Source of the DNA: Qipengyuania flavescens
GTDB taxonomy: Bacteria; Pseudomonadota; Alphaproteobacteria; Sphingomonadales; Sphingomonadaceae
Assembly: GCF_029688735.1 (NCBI RefSeq)
Contig: NZ_JARULD010000003.1
Coordinates: 1 to 64,000, forward strand
Length of the DNA: 64,000 bases
Direction: 5' to 3'
In this document: one piece after another, positions 39,176-48,535 of the stretch
Layout of the letters: each line of letters starts with the position of its first letter
Numbering within the stretch: the first letter of the stretch is position 1
Made by a program: the position numbers and the translations under genes
The notes under the pieces: model-generated
Databases searched by the model: none
What the model was told of the DNA's origin: nothing
What the model saw: the letters and a program-made list of their open reading frames with translations, nothing else

Positions 39176-40332
39176 GCAACACTGCGAAAATCCTTCTCCT
39201 CGGCTCCGGTGAGCTTGGCCGCGAGTTCGTAATTTCGGCCAAGCGATTGGGCGCCTACGTCATCGCCTGCGATTCATACGACCATGCGCCTGCTATGCAG
39301 CTTTCGGACGCGCGCGAGGTGTTCTCCATGCTCGATGCCGAGCGGCTGCGCGCTGTCGTCGTGCAGCACCGGCCCGACTATATCGTGCCCGAGATCGAGG
39401 CGATCCGGACCGAGGTGCTTGCCGAACTCGAAAGCGAAGGTTTCACGGTCGTGCCCTCGGCGCGGGCGGCACAGCTTACGATGAACCGCGACGGTATCCG
39501 CGATCTTGCCGCGAACGAGCTTGGCCTCGTGACGTCACGCTATCGCTACGCCAAGAATTTCGAGGAAGTGCGCGCCGCCGCCCAGCACACCGGTTTCCCG
39601 TGCGTGATCAAGCCGGTCATGTCGTCGAGCGGCAAGGGCCAGACGACGGTTCGGGATGAAGGCGGGCTCGAGGCTGCGTGGGACTATGCCGTCGCCAATA
39701 TGCGCGGCGACCGGCAGCGCGTGATCGTCGAGCAGTTCGTCGATTTCGATTACGAGATCACCCTGCTGACCGTGCGCCACAAAAGCGGCGTCACCTTCTG
39801 CCCGCCGATCGGCCACCGGCAGGAACGCGGCGACTATCAGGAGAGCTGGCAGCCCACACCGATGTCGGACGATGCCATCGCCAAGGCGCAGGACATGGCG
39901 CGCAAGGTGGTCGACAATCTCGGCGGATACGGCCTGTTCGGCGTCGAATTCTTCGTGAAGGGCGACGAGGTGATCTTCTCCGAACTCAGCCCGCGCCCGC
40001 ACGATACCGGCATGGTCACGCTGGTCAGCCAGAACTTGACCGAGTTCGATCTCCACGCCCGCGCCATCCTCGGCCTTCCGGTTCCCGCCGAGTTGCGCGC
40101 CCGGCCTGCCGCCAGCGCCGTGATCCTTGCCGACCGCGACAGCGAAGCGCTGTCCTATGGCGGGCTGGCCGAGGCGATGGCGAACGGCGCGGACGTCCGC
40201 ATTTTCGGCAAGCCGAGCAGTCGACCCTATCGCCGCATGGGCGTCGCACTGGCGACGGCGGGCGACACCGACGCGGCGAGACATACGGCACGCGATGCCG
40301 CGCACAAGGTTCATATCCACTACGGCGACTGA
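39172..40332 (+). CDS. purT: Formate-dependent phosphoribosylglycinamide formyltransferase PurT
   Basis: 386 aa from GTG 39172, chosen for the AGAGGA site five bases upstream and length close to E. coli PurT (392). An ATG at 39142 is the alternative. ATP-grasp enzyme: LLGSGELGREFVISAKRLGA, PVMSSSGKGQTTV, GLFGVEFFVKGDEVIFSELS and RPHDTGMVTL are the diagnostic blocks. It uses formate and ATP to formylate GAR in purine synthesis, bypassing folate-dependent PurN. purU, which produces formate, lies 1.4 kb downstream on the same strand. Confidence 0.97.
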   Translation: MSNTAKILLLGSGELGREFVISAKRLGAYVIACDSYDHAPAMQLSDAREVFSMLDAERLRAVVVQHRPDYIVPEIEAIRTEVLAELESEGFTVVPSARAAQLTMNRDGIRDLAANELGLVTSRYRYAKNFEEVRAAAQHTGFPCVIKPVMSSSGKGQTTVRDEGGLEAAWDYAVANMRGDRQRVIVEQFVDFDYEITLLTVRHKSGVTFCPPIGHRQERGDYQESWQPTPMSDDAIAKAQDMARKVVDNLGGYGLFGVEFFVKGDEVIFSELSPRPHDTGMVTLVSQNLTEFDLHARAILGLPVPAELRARPAASAVILADRDSEALSYGGLAEAMANGADVRIFGKPSSRPYRRMGVALATAGDTDAARHTARDAAHKVHIHYGD

Positions 40333-40380
40333 TGCACTGCCGCTTGCCGTGCCGGCACAGCGGCAGTAAGCGCCCTGCGG

Positions 40381-41397
40381 ATGAAAAATTACACAAGAAC
40401 CACCGGCCTGATGCAGCGCGGCATCGACTTCCTCGGCAGCGAGACCGCGATCCTGTGCGGCGCGATGAGCTGGGTGTCGGAGCGCAATCTGGTCTCCGCC
40501 ATCTCCAATGCGGGCGGCTTCGGCGTGATCGCCTGCGGGGCGATGGACCCGGACCTGCTCGACAAGGAAATCGCCGCCACCAGGGCGCTGACCGACAAGC
40601 CGTTCGGCGTGAACCTCATCACCATGCACCCGCAATTGTTCGATCTGATCGAGGTCTGCGGGAAGCACGGGGTCGGCCATGTCGTGCTTGCGGGCGGCAT
40701 TCCGCCAAAAGGCAGCGTCGAGGCGATCAAGGGCGGTGCCAACCCGGCCAAGGTCATTTGCTTCGCCCCGACGCTCGCGCTGGCGAAGAAGCTGCTGCGC
40801 TCGGGCGCGGATGCGCTGGTGATCGAGGGCATGGAAGCGGGCGGCCATATCGGCCCCGTCTCGACCAGCGTGCTGGCGCAGGAAATGCTGCCCGAGCTGG
40901 CCGAGGAGCATTTGATCTTCGTCGCCGGCGGGATCGGCCGCGGCCATGCGATCGCGGGCTATCTGGAGATGGGTGCGGCGGGCGTCCAGCTCGGGACGCG
41001 CTTCGCCTGCGCGATGGAGAGCATCGCGCACGCCGATTTCAAGAAGGCCTTCTTCCGCGCCAGCGCCCGCGATGCGGTCGCCAGCGTGCAGGTCGATGCG
41101 CGCCTGCCGGTGATCCCGGTGCGCGCGCTCAAGAACAAGGGCACCGAGGAGTTCACCGCCAAGCAGCGCGAAGTCGCCGCCGTGCTCGACCGCGAGGAGA
41201 TCGCGATGGCGGAGGCGCAGCTTCAGATCGAGCATTACTGGGCCGGCGCCCTGCGCCGCGCGGTGATCGACGGCGATGTCGAGAACGGCAGCCTGATGGC
41301 AGGCCAGTCGGTCGGCATGCTGAAGGAAGAGGAACCGGTCGCGACCATCATCGACAAGCTGATGGCACAGAGCGAGGACGCGCTTACGCGCCGCTGA
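40381..41397 (+). CDS. Nitronate monooxygenase-like FMN enzyme
   Basis: 338 aa TIM-barrel flavoprotein of the 2-nitropropane dioxygenase/nitronate monooxygenase group. Blocks: ILCGAMSWVSERNLVSAISN, GGFGVIACGAMDPDLL, then ADALVIEGMEAGGHIGPVS (FMN-phosphate region), FVAGGIGRGHAIAGYLEMGA and GVQLGTRFACAMES. The catalytic His of EGMEAGGHIG is present. Such enzymes oxidise nitronates; many close relatives are annotated YrpB with unknown substrate. It sits between purT and purU with no obvious link to purines. Confidence 0.9.
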   Translation: MKNYTRTTGLMQRGIDFLGSETAILCGAMSWVSERNLVSAISNAGGFGVIACGAMDPDLLDKEIAATRALTDKPFGVNLITMHPQLFDLIEVCGKHGVGHVVLAGGIPPKGSVEAIKGGANPAKVICFAPTLALAKKLLRSGADALVIEGMEAGGHIGPVSTSVLAQEMLPELAEEHLIFVAGGIGRGHAIAGYLEMGAAGVQLGTRFACAMESIAHADFKKAFFRASARDAVASVQVDARLPVIPVRALKNKGTEEFTAKQREVAAVLDREEIAMAEAQLQIEHYWAGALRRAVIDGDVENGSLMAGQSVGMLKEEEPVATIIDKLMAQSEDALTRR

Positions 41398-41402
41398 CCC
41401 GC

Positions 41403-41720
41403 ATGGAAATCCGCCGCCTCGACGTGGACGTGTCCATCTATCGCAACCGGATACAGGTGACCGATCGCACGACCGGCAAGTTCGTGGACCAGACCGCGCA
41501 GCATGCCTTCTCGTCCGATAGCTCGTTGATCGCGAATACGCGATACCTCGAAGACACGATCGTCCGCGCCATCCGGCAACTTTTGGTCGGCGGCTTTTCG
41601 CTCAAGGACCCGATCGCGCACGTGGTGTCGACCGAATTGCCATTGTCGCCGAGCCAGAAGGACATCGTTGCCATTGCCTTGCGCGAAGCAGGCATGCGCG
41701 AAGTGGTGTTCGACGACTAA
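41403..41720 (+). CDS. Hypothetical protein, possible truncated MreB-like relative
   Basis: 105 aa, starting 5 bp after the previous stop. Not confidently recognised. The N-terminus DVDVSIYRNRIQVTDRTTGK and the later VVSTELPLSPSQKDIVAIAL-REAGMREVVFDD resemble in spacing the first strand of MreB and the segment before its AGAREVYLIEEP motif, as if an actin-like subdomain Ia were kept without the rest. This is a visual likeness only. Codon use matches the neighbours, and the close spacing suggests co-transcription with the upstream flavin enzyme. Confidence 0.65.
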   Translation: MEIRRLDVDVSIYRNRIQVTDRTTGKFVDQTAQHAFSSDSSLIANTRYLEDTIVRAIRQLLVGGFSLKDPIAHVVSTELPLSPSQKDIVAIALREAGMREVVFDD

Positions 41721-41783
41721 GCCATCGTTGAACGCGCCATAGGCGGTTTGCGGTTGTCGCGTGCCGGACTGCGGGGCAAACGA

Positions 41784-42644
41784 ATGGATATGTCCGCCCC
41801 ACTCGTCCTCACCCTGTCCTGCACGGACCGCCCCGGCATAACCGCGCGCGTCACATCATTTCTGTTCGAACGTGGCGGCAACATCCTCGAAGCGCAGCAG
41901 TTCAACGACCGCGCCGCCGATGCCTTTTTCATGCGCGTCGAATTCGACCCGGGCGGCGCCTCGGCGGGCAGCCTGCGAGAAGATTTCGCGGAGGTTGCAG
42001 GCGCGTTCGGGATGGACTGGAAGCTGGTCGGCCGCGATCGGCCGCGCCGTGTGCTCATCATGGTGAGCAAGTTCGACCACTGCCTCGCCGACCTGCTTTA
42101 TCGCTGGCGGATCGGGGAGCTTTCGATGGAGCCTGTCGCCATCGTCTCCAACCATCCGCGCGAAGCGATCGCGCACACGCATCTGGGCGACATCCCGTTC
42201 CACTATTTGCCGATCACCCGCGATACCAAGTCCGAGCAGGAAGCGAAGGTGCGCGGGGTTGCCGAGCAGACCGGCGCCGAGCTCGTGGTGCTGGCGCGGT
42301 ACATGCAAATCCTGTCGGACGAGCAAGCCGCCCATTTCGCCGGGCGCTGCATCAATATCCACCATAGCTTCCTGCCGGGCTTCAAGGGGGCCAAACCCTA
42401 TCACCAGGCCTATGAGCGCGGGGTCAAGATGATCGGCGCAAGCGCGCACTACGTCACCAGCGATCTGGACGAAGGGCCGATCATCCATCAGGCCGCCGAA
42501 CCGATCAGCCATGCGGACACGCCCGAAGAGCTGGTCCGCAAGGGCCGCGAGATCGAAAACCGCGTGCTGGCGGAGGCTGTGCGGCTGCATCTCGAAGAAC
42601 GTGTGCTCCTCAATGGCCGCCGGACGGTGGTCTTTCGTAGCTGA
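41784..42644 (+). CDS. purU: Formyltetrahydrofolate deformylase PurU
   Basis: 286 aa from the ATG at 41784 ([18 protein letters not shown]). The N-terminal ACT domain (about residues 6-80) is followed by a formyltransferase-like hydrolase domain: [52 protein letters not shown] and [17 protein letters not shown], with the catalytic Asn, His and Asp in the last two. It splits 10-formyl-THF to THF and formate. The formate can feed PurT encoded nearby. A hairpin overlaps its stop. Confidence 0.96.
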   Translation: MDMSAPLVLTLSCTDRPGITARVTSFLFERGGNILEAQQFNDRAADAFFMRVEFDPGGASAGSLREDFAEVAGAFGMDWKLVGRDRPRRVLIMVSKFDHCLADLLYRWRIGELSMEPVAIVSNHPREAIAHTHLGDIPFHYLPITRDTKSEQEAKVRGVAEQTGAELVVLARYMQILSDEQAAHFAGRCINIHHSFLPGFKGAKPYHQAYERGVKMIGASAHYVTSDLDEGPIIHQAAEPISHADTPEELVRKGREIENRVLAEAVRLHLEERVLLNGRRTVVFRS

Positions 42645-42667
42645 CAGGTCGCCGAAAGCGCCTGTCA
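42642..42667 (+). terminator. Hairpin overlapping the purU stop, possible terminator
   Basis: TGACAGGTCGC and GCGCCTGTCA pair over 10 bp with one bulged T around CGAAA. The stem begins with the purU stop codon. No T-run follows, so termination would be inefficient or Rho-assisted. Confidence 0.4.
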
Positions 42668-42719
42668 TGGAGGTGTCGTCTGCGATAGCTAGCCTGGCAG
42701 CAGACTTCGCAGGAAACCA

Positions 42720-44120
42720 ATGATGACCATCGACCGCCGCAACCTTTTAAAAACCTCCAGCGCCGCCTTCGTCGCTTTTGCAGCACTCGGTTCGGGCAGC
42801 CTCACGCGTGCGTACAGTGCCAACCCCGGCAAGCGCTTGGTGCCCGATCCGCGCGGGTTTCTCGATCTGCCGGAAGGCTTTTCCTATCGCCTGCTGACGC
42901 AGACCGGCAAGCTGATGAGCGACGGCTTCGCCACACCGGGACGACCAGACGGCATGGGCTGTTTCGCGCACCCGACGATGGCGAACTACTGGGTCCTTGT
43001 GCGCAATCACGAAAACTGGGCGAGCATCGACGATGGCCGTCCTTTTGCGGCTGGATCGAAATCGCTCGCCGACTTCGATACTTCGCGCATCTACGACGCG
43101 CGGCGGGAGGGTGATCCGTTCTTCGGCGGCACGACCAATGTCGTCATCGATGCGGCCTCGGGCGAGGTCGTGCGCGACAACATCTCGCTTCTCGGCACCG
43201 CTGCGAACTGCTCGGGCGGGACGACGCCCTGGGGCAGCTGGCTGACGTGCGAGGAGCAGCCGCTGAAAGTCGGCGAGGAAGACGCGCAAAAGGCCCACGG
43301 CTTCGTCTTCGAAGTGCCTGCCGATGCCACTGGCCCGGTCGATCCCGTCCCGCTGACCGCCATGGGCCGCTTCGCCCATGAAGCGGTATCGGTCGATCCC
43401 GAAAGCGGCATCGTCTACCTGACCGAGGACGATCGCGAAGGTCTGTTCTACCGCTTCATCCCGAACGAGCGCGGCAAGCTCGCCGCGGGCGGGCGCTTGC
43501 AGGCGCTGGCAATCGCCGGTCGCGATAGCGCGGACACGCGCAACTATGCGCGCGACTGGAGCCGTGGTTCGGCCGAGCGGATCGAGGCGGGGCAGGCGAT
43601 GGCCGTCCGCTGGATCGATCTCGAGGATGTCGAATCGCCCGAGGGTGACCTGCGCCAGCGCGGCTTCGCGGCAGGCGCGGCGATGTTCACGCGCGGGGAA
43701 GGGCTTGCCTACGGTTCGCGCGGCGACGGCCAGGGCGCGCATTTCTTCAACTGTACGGAGGGCGGCGCCGATCACACCGGGCAGGTCTGGCAGCTTGCGC
43801 CGGGCAAGAACGGCGCGGCGGACATGCTGACGCTCATCTACGAGAGCCCGGGCGCCGACACGCTCGACCTGTGCGACAACCTCGCGGTCACGCCGTGGGG
43901 CGATCTGATGATCTGCGAGGACGGGCGCGGCGACAACTACCTGCGCGGCCTTACACCCGAGGGCGCGATCTACGATTTCGCCCGCAACGCGCATGAAGAC
44001 AGCGCCGAATTCTGCGGCGCCTGCTTCTCGCCCGACGGCAGCACGTTGTTCGTCAACGTGCAGGAGCCGGGCTTTACCTATGCCATCACCGGCCCGTGGG
44101 AGAGCCTGCGCAGCGCCTAG
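42720..44120 (+). CDS. PhoX-family (DUF839) Tat-exported phosphatase-like protein
   Basis: 466 aa. The N-terminus has a twin-arginine signal (IDRRNLLKTSSAAFVAFAAL). The body is a DUF839/PhoX beta-propeller: FSYRLLTQTGKLMSDGFATP, GGTTNVVIDAASGEVVRD, NCSGGTTPWGSWLTCEE (the metal-ligand Glu/Cys region), GRFAHEAVSVDPESGIVYLT and TPWGDLMICEDG. PhoX phosphatases use calcium and iron and act in the periplasm on phosphomonoesters, often under phosphate control; no Pho box is evident. An AGGA lies before the paired ATG codons. The stop overlaps the convergent PQQ-dehydrogenase stop by 4 bp. Confidence 0.88.
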   Translation: MMTIDRRNLLKTSSAAFVAFAALGSGSLTRAYSANPGKRLVPDPRGFLDLPEGFSYRLLTQTGKLMSDGFATPGRPDGMGCFAHPTMANYWVLVRNHENWASIDDGRPFAAGSKSLADFDTSRIYDARREGDPFFGGTTNVVIDAASGEVVRDNISLLGTAANCSGGTTPWGSWLTCEEQPLKVGEEDAQKAHGFVFEVPADATGPVDPVPLTAMGRFAHEAVSVDPESGIVYLTEDDREGLFYRFIPNERGKLAAGGRLQALAIAGRDSADTRNYARDWSRGSAERIEAGQAMAVRWIDLEDVESPEGDLRQRGFAAGAAMFTRGEGLAYGSRGDGQGAHFFNCTEGGADHTGQVWQLAPGKNGAADMLTLIYESPGADTLDLCDNLAVTPWGDLMICEDGRGDNYLRGLTPEGAIYDFARNAHEDSAEFCGACFSPDGSTLFVNVQEPGFTYAITGPWESLRSA

Positions 44121-46282
44121 CGGCGCGCCACCCGGTCGGTCGCCAGTTGCGCTTCCATCGCCTTGTCCTCGTTCGCGCGCTTGATCACATATTCGCGGAT
44201 CGCCTGCATTTCCTCCTTGCTAAGCGAATCCGCGAAGCTGGCCATGCCGTTGTCCTTCAGCGCTCCGTCGTGGACGATCTGCAGCCACGCCGCCGGGTTC
44301 TCCAACGCGCCCGAGCGGCGCAGATCCGGCAGCACGGTCGATCCGACCGCGCCCGGCGCGTGGCACACGGCGCAGTAACGCGCGTATTTCTCCCGTCCGA
44401 GCTCGATGGTCGCGGCGCTCGCACGGCTGGGCGGCGGGTCGAGCGGAGCGCGGGCCAGCGTCGGCGCTTCGGGCAGGGCAGCTGTCCCGCCGAGCTTGAA
44501 CACCAGCAGGCGGCTGATGTTGCGGACCGGCTTCATCTGGTCGATCAGCGTGCCGTCTGCGCTCAGCGCAAAAGCACCGCCCCAGCCGGCCAGTACGGCG
44601 ACATATTGCTCGCCGTTCACGGTATAGGTGATGGGCGGGGCCACGACGCCGGTTTGTGCGGCAAAGCTCCACAATTTGTCGCCGGTCGCGCTGTCATAGG
44701 CGGCGAATTCGCTGCCCGAATTGCCCTGGAACACCAATCCACCGCCGGTGGCGAGCACGCCGCCGTTCCACGGGCCGGGATGTTCGACGGTCCATTTGGC
44801 TTCCTGATTGACCGGGTCCCATGCCATCAGCTTGCCCGTGATCGTCCCTTGCACCTCGCGGCGGATGCCGAGATCGGGTGGCAGGTCGCCTGCGCCGAGA
44901 TCGAAGCCGACATTGAAGCCGCGCGCACGGTCGGGCTTCCAGTCCGCTTCAGGTGCATAGAGCATCGCCGCCTCGAAGGCCGGGATGTAGACGAGGTTTT
45001 CGTCCGGGCTGTAAGCCATCGGATGCCAGTTGTGCCCGCCAAGTGGCCCCGGCATGACCAGCGCCGGTTCGCCCGTCACGTCGATACGGGTTTCCGGGTT
45101 CATGATCGGCCGTCCGTTCTCGTCCATCCCGGTCGACCAGTTCAGCGGGATATAGGGCTCGGCGCTGATAAACTCTCCCGTCGCGCGGTCGAGCACATAG
45201 AAATAACCGTTCTTGGGCGCCTGCATCAGCACCTGCCGCTCGCGCCCGTCGATCTCCATGTCGGCGAGGACGATGTGCTGCGTGGCGGTGTAGTCCCAGG
45301 TTTCGCCCGGAGTGGTCTGGTAATGCCAGACATACTCGCCCGTATCGGGCCGGATCGCGACGATGCTGGACAGGTAGAGATTGTCCCCTTCGCCCGTCCC
45401 GTCTGCGCCGGGGCTGCGATAGGCCCGGTTCCACGGGCTGCCGTTACCGACCCCGAAATAGAGCAGGTCCAGTTCGGGATCGTAGGCCATCGAATCCCAC
45501 ACCGTGCCCCCGCCGCCGATGCTCTCTTCGCCGTAAAGCGTGTCGCCCGACCAGGTTTCCGCCGCGGCCTTGAGATACTCCGGCTCCGCCTCGCGGTCCT
45601 CGCCGCCGGGCACGGTGTAGAAGCGCCACAGCTCCTCGCCATCGGTCGCGTCATAGGCGGCGATATAGCCGCGCACCCCGAATTCCGCGCCGCCATTGCC
45701 GATCAGCACCTTGCCGTCGATCACGCGCGGCGCGCCGGTGATGGTATAGCTGGCGTTCTGATCGACGGTGACCTTCTCCCACGCCACCTCGCCCGTATCG
45801 CGATCGAGCGCGACGAGCCGCCCGTCGAGCGTGCCGAGGAACAGGTGCTCGCCCCAGGCGGCCAGCCCGCGATTGACCACGTCGCAGCAGGCCTTCACGC
45901 CGGTTTCCCCCGGCACTTGCGGATCGTAGCTCCACAGCGGCTCGCCGGTTGCGGCATCGAAGGCGAAGACCTTGCTCCACGCGCTGGTGACGTAGAGCTT
46001 GCCATCCATGACCAGCGGCGTCGCTTCCTGTCCGCGCGCCGTATCCATGTCCGCGAACCAGGCGAGGCCGAGATCGCCCACGCTGTCGCGATTGACCTGC
46101 GTCAGCGGGGAATAGCGCTGCTCGGCATAGGTGCCGCCATGGGTGATCCAGTTGGCCGGATCCTGGCCCGCATTGACGAGGCGGATATTGTCGATGCCGC
46201 CCTCCGGCACCTCCTCCGCACCCAGATTGCACGCCCCAAGCGATAGCGCGGCCAGCGCCGCCAGCACGATCCTCGTCATCAT
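44117..46282 (-). CDS. PQQ-dependent quinohemoprotein alcohol dehydrogenase-like lipoprotein
   Basis: 721 aa; the next codon is also ATG, so the start is uncertain by one. A lipoprotein signal ends LSLGAC (Cys18). The eight-bladed PQQ propeller occupies about residues 35-580. Adjacent Cys132-Cys133 (VKACCDVV) match the vicinal disulfide over PQQ; EFGVRGYIAAYDATDGEELW and TPGETWDYTATQH contain the expected active-site and calcium-site residues. The C-terminal cytochrome c domain binds haem through CAVCH (637-641). It should oxidise alcohols or aldehydes and pass electrons to the haem, then the respiratory chain. Soluble or membrane-complex relatives usually lack a lipobox. PQQ synthesis genes are not in the window. 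Confidence 0.93.
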   Translation of the reverse strand: MMTRIVLAALAALSLGACNLGAEEVPEGGIDNIRLVNAGQDPANWITHGGTYAEQRYSPLTQVNRDSVGDLGLAWFADMDTARGQEATPLVMDGKLYVTSAWSKVFAFDAATGEPLWSYDPQVPGETGVKACCDVVNRGLAAWGEHLFLGTLDGRLVALDRDTGEVAWEKVTVDQNASYTITGAPRVIDGKVLIGNGGAEFGVRGYIAAYDATDGEELWRFYTVPGGEDREAEPEYLKAAAETWSGDTLYGEESIGGGGTVWDSMAYDPELDLLYFGVGNGSPWNRAYRSPGADGTGEGDNLYLSSIVAIRPDTGEYVWHYQTTPGETWDYTATQHIVLADMEIDGRERQVLMQAPKNGYFYVLDRATGEFISAEPYIPLNWSTGMDENGRPIMNPETRIDVTGEPALVMPGPLGGHNWHPMAYSPDENLVYIPAFEAAMLYAPEADWKPDRARGFNVGFDLGAGDLPPDLGIRREVQGTITGKLMAWDPVNQEAKWTVEHPGPWNGGVLATGGGLVFQGNSGSEFAAYDSATGDKLWSFAAQTGVVAPPITYTVNGEQYVAVLAGWGGAFALSADGTLIDQMKPVRNISRLLVFKLGGTAALPEAPTLARAPLDPPPSRASAATIELGREKYARYCAVCHAPGAVGSTVLPDLRRSGALENPAAWLQIVHDGALKDNGMASFADSLSKEEMQAIREYVIKRANEDKAMEAQLATDRVARR

Positions 46283-46402
46283 CCTCTCCCCTGGCGACTA
46301 TCGGTCGCTCTATGAAACCTATCCTGCATCGAAGTCGCGGGCTTGTCCATCGCCCAATCGCAGGTAGGATGCGCAGCGGACGGGAAGCTGGAGAGACCAA
46401 AT

Positions 46403-47275
46403 ATGTGCGACCGCGAAGACCTTGCCCGCTGGGCCAAGACCACCCTCAGCCGCCGGGGCTTCGGCGCGGGCGCACTGGCGGGGGCCGCAATGGCCTGCGC
46501 ACCGATGGACAATGCGGCGACCGGAGCAGACACGCCTGCGGGCTCAGTCACCGGCCGCCCGGTCAGCTTCCGCACGCCCGACGGTACGCTCGACGGCGAA
46601 TTCTTCGCGGCCAGCGGTACTTCTCGGCCGGGCGTCGTCATGTGGCCCGATATCGCCGGCGTCCGTCCGGCCAAGCGGCAGATGGCGCAGCGGCTGGCCG
46701 AGGCGGGCTACGCGGTACTTCTCGCCAACCCCTATTATCGCGACGTCGCCGGGCAGCAGTTCGAGGATTTCGCCAGCTTCGCGGCCAGCGGCGGCTTCGA
46801 TAAAGTCAAACCGTGGCGCGACAGGTTCACGACCGCCACCAAGCAGATCGACAATCGCGCCTGCGCCGCATGGCTGATGGCGCAGGCCGAGGTCGACGGG
46901 GCTCGCGGGATCGGAGTGCAGGGCTATTGCATGACCGGCAGCTATGCCGTCGTCGCCCCCAGCGCGGACGAGCATATTCATGCCGGGGCCAGCTTCCACG
47001 GCGGCGGCCTGGTGACCGACGATCCCTCCAGCCCGCACCGCACCTTGCGCGAGGATGCGCATTACCTGATCGCCATCGCCGAGAACGACGACGAGAAGGC
47101 GCCGGGCGACAAGACCGCGCTTCGCCAGGCAGCCGATGCGGCGAACACGACGGCCGAGATCGAGGTCTATCCCGCCGATCACGGCTGGTGCGTGCTCGAC
47201 TCACCTTCGTATAACGAGGTGCAGGCCGAACGCGCGTGGTCCAATCTGCTGGCGATGTACGCCGACGTTCTGTGA
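46403..47275 (+). CDS. Dienelactone hydrolase-family alpha/beta hydrolase, exported
   Basis: 290 aa from the ATG at 46403 with GGAGAG upstream. Residues 10-34 look like a Tat-type signal (TTLSRRGFGAGALAGAAMAC). The fold is dienelactone hydrolase: VVMWPDIAGVRPAKRQMAQR, then nucleophile Cys176 in GIGVQGYCMTGSYA, and VYPADHGWC with the catalytic His. Real substrate unknown. The stop overlaps the GTG start of the next gene (GTGA), so the two are coupled and may be used together. Confidence 0.9.
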   Translation: MCDREDLARWAKTTLSRRGFGAGALAGAAMACAPMDNAATGADTPAGSVTGRPVSFRTPDGTLDGEFFAASGTSRPGVVMWPDIAGVRPAKRQMAQRLAEAGYAVLLANPYYRDVAGQQFEDFASFAASGGFDKVKPWRDRFTTATKQIDNRACAAWLMAQAEVDGARGIGVQGYCMTGSYAVVAPSADEHIHAGASFHGGGLVTDDPSSPHRTLREDAHYLIAIAENDDEKAPGDKTALRQAADAANTTAEIEVYPADHGWCVLDSPSYNEVQAERAWSNLLAMYADVL

Positions 47276-48531
47276 AAAGACTGTACGCTATCGCGGCGCT
47301 CGCTGTCGCAACGCCGGCTGCCGCGCAGGAAAGTGAGCCCTTCGCGCCCGATTGTTCGGCGATCGCCGCCACGCTCGACGGCATGGTCGCCGAAGGACGC
47401 ACGGTCGGCGCATCGACGCTCGTCTACAAGGATGGCGAGGAAACCTGCTTTGCCGTCGCAGGCGATGCCGAACGCGAAACGAGCCGTCCGTTCGCACGCG
47501 ATACGCTGGTCCAGATATTTTCGATGACCAAGCCGGTCACCGGCGTCGCGCTGATGCAATTGTGGGAGCAGGGCCGGTTCGGTCTCGACGATCCGCTCGA
47601 ATGGCATCTGCCAGAATATGCGACTATCGAAGTGCTGGTTGGTGAAGATGGCGATGGCAACCCGATCACCCGGTCGCCAAAACGGAAGATCACCGTGCGC
47701 GACGTGCTGCGCCACACGGCGGGGTTCACTTACGGCGCCGGGGGCAATCCGCAGAACGCGGCCGATCGGATATGGGAGGACCGCAGCCCGCTTTCCGTCG
47801 ATAAGACGCTCGCCGAGTTTTCGCGCGCCATGGCGCAGGTGCCACTTCTCTACGAACCCGGAACGCACTGGAACTATTCGGCCGGAGTGGACGTCCAGGC
47901 GCGGATGGTCGAGGTCCTCTCCGGGCAATCCTTCGCCGATTATGTGCAGGACCATATCTTCGCACCGCTCGGCATGGACGACAGCGGATGGCGGCGGAGC
48001 GAGGCCGACCTGCCGCGGCTGGCGCGGATATACGTAGCGCAGGAGAATGGGGCGCTCGCCCCCATGCCGCGCGAAACATGGCTTGAACCCAACTTCATGG
48101 CCAAGCCTATGACCATGGGCGGTTCGGGCATCGTCACCACGGTTGACGACTACATGCTTTTCGCCCGCATGTTGCTCGGACGCGGGAGCCTCGACGGAGT
48201 GACGATCCTCGATCCTGCCACTGTCGAGTTGATGGCGACCAACCATCTCGATCCACGCATTGCGGCTGACGACCGCTCATGGCTGGTCGGCAAGGGCAAT
48301 GGCGGCTTCGGTTTCGATTTTTTCGTGCGGACCGGACCGCCGCTCACGCCGGAAGAAGCACGCGGTAGCGTCGGCGAATTTTACTGGGACGGTTATCCCT
48401 CGATGCTGTTCTGGGTCGATCCGCTGCAAAACATGGCGGTCGTCTTCGCCACGCAGAAGATCGACTTCGACGCGAGCTTGCACCGCGACATCCGCGCGGC
48501 GGTCTATGGCGCGGACTACCCCGGTCGCTGA
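47272..48531 (+). CDS. Class C beta-lactamase-like serine hydrolase
   Basis: 419 aa from a GTG at 47272 overlapping the previous stop. Signal peptide residues 1-19 (ending AAAQ). The penicillin-binding fold shows SxxK as SMTK (Ser84, Lys87), the Tyr motif YSAG in HWNYSAGVDVQARM, and HTAGFTYGAGG. Members of this group include esterases, DD-peptidases and lactamases; the GFGFDFFVRT and GEFYWDGYPSMLFWVDP segments are more typical of esterase-like members. No basis to claim antibiotic resistance. Confidence 0.88.
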   Translation: MKRLYAIAALAVATPAAAQESEPFAPDCSAIAATLDGMVAEGRTVGASTLVYKDGEETCFAVAGDAERETSRPFARDTLVQIFSMTKPVTGVALMQLWEQGRFGLDDPLEWHLPEYATIEVLVGEDGDGNPITRSPKRKITVRDVLRHTAGFTYGAGGNPQNAADRIWEDRSPLSVDKTLAEFSRAMAQVPLLYEPGTHWNYSAGVDVQARMVEVLSGQSFADYVQDHIFAPLGMDDSGWRRSEADLPRLARIYVAQENGALAPMPRETWLEPNFMAKPMTMGGSGIVTTVDDYMLFARMLLGRGSLDGVTILDPATVELMATNHLDPRIAADDRSWLVGKGNGGFGFDFFVRTGPPLTPEEARGSVGEFYWDGYPSMLFWVDPLQNMAVVFATQKIDFDASLHRDIRAAVYGADYPGR

Positions 48532-48535
48532 GCCG

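Noticed and set aside
44096-46246. A 716-codon plus-strand frame opposite the PQQ dehydrogenase
   Set aside because: Complementary-codon composition, no recognisable motif, and the minus-strand protein has complete PQQ and haem signatures.
47272-48531. Calling the serine hydrolase an antibiotic-resistance beta-lactamase
   Set aside because: Only the generic SxxK/Tyr fold is seen; esterases and peptidases share it and nothing points to lactam hydrolysis.
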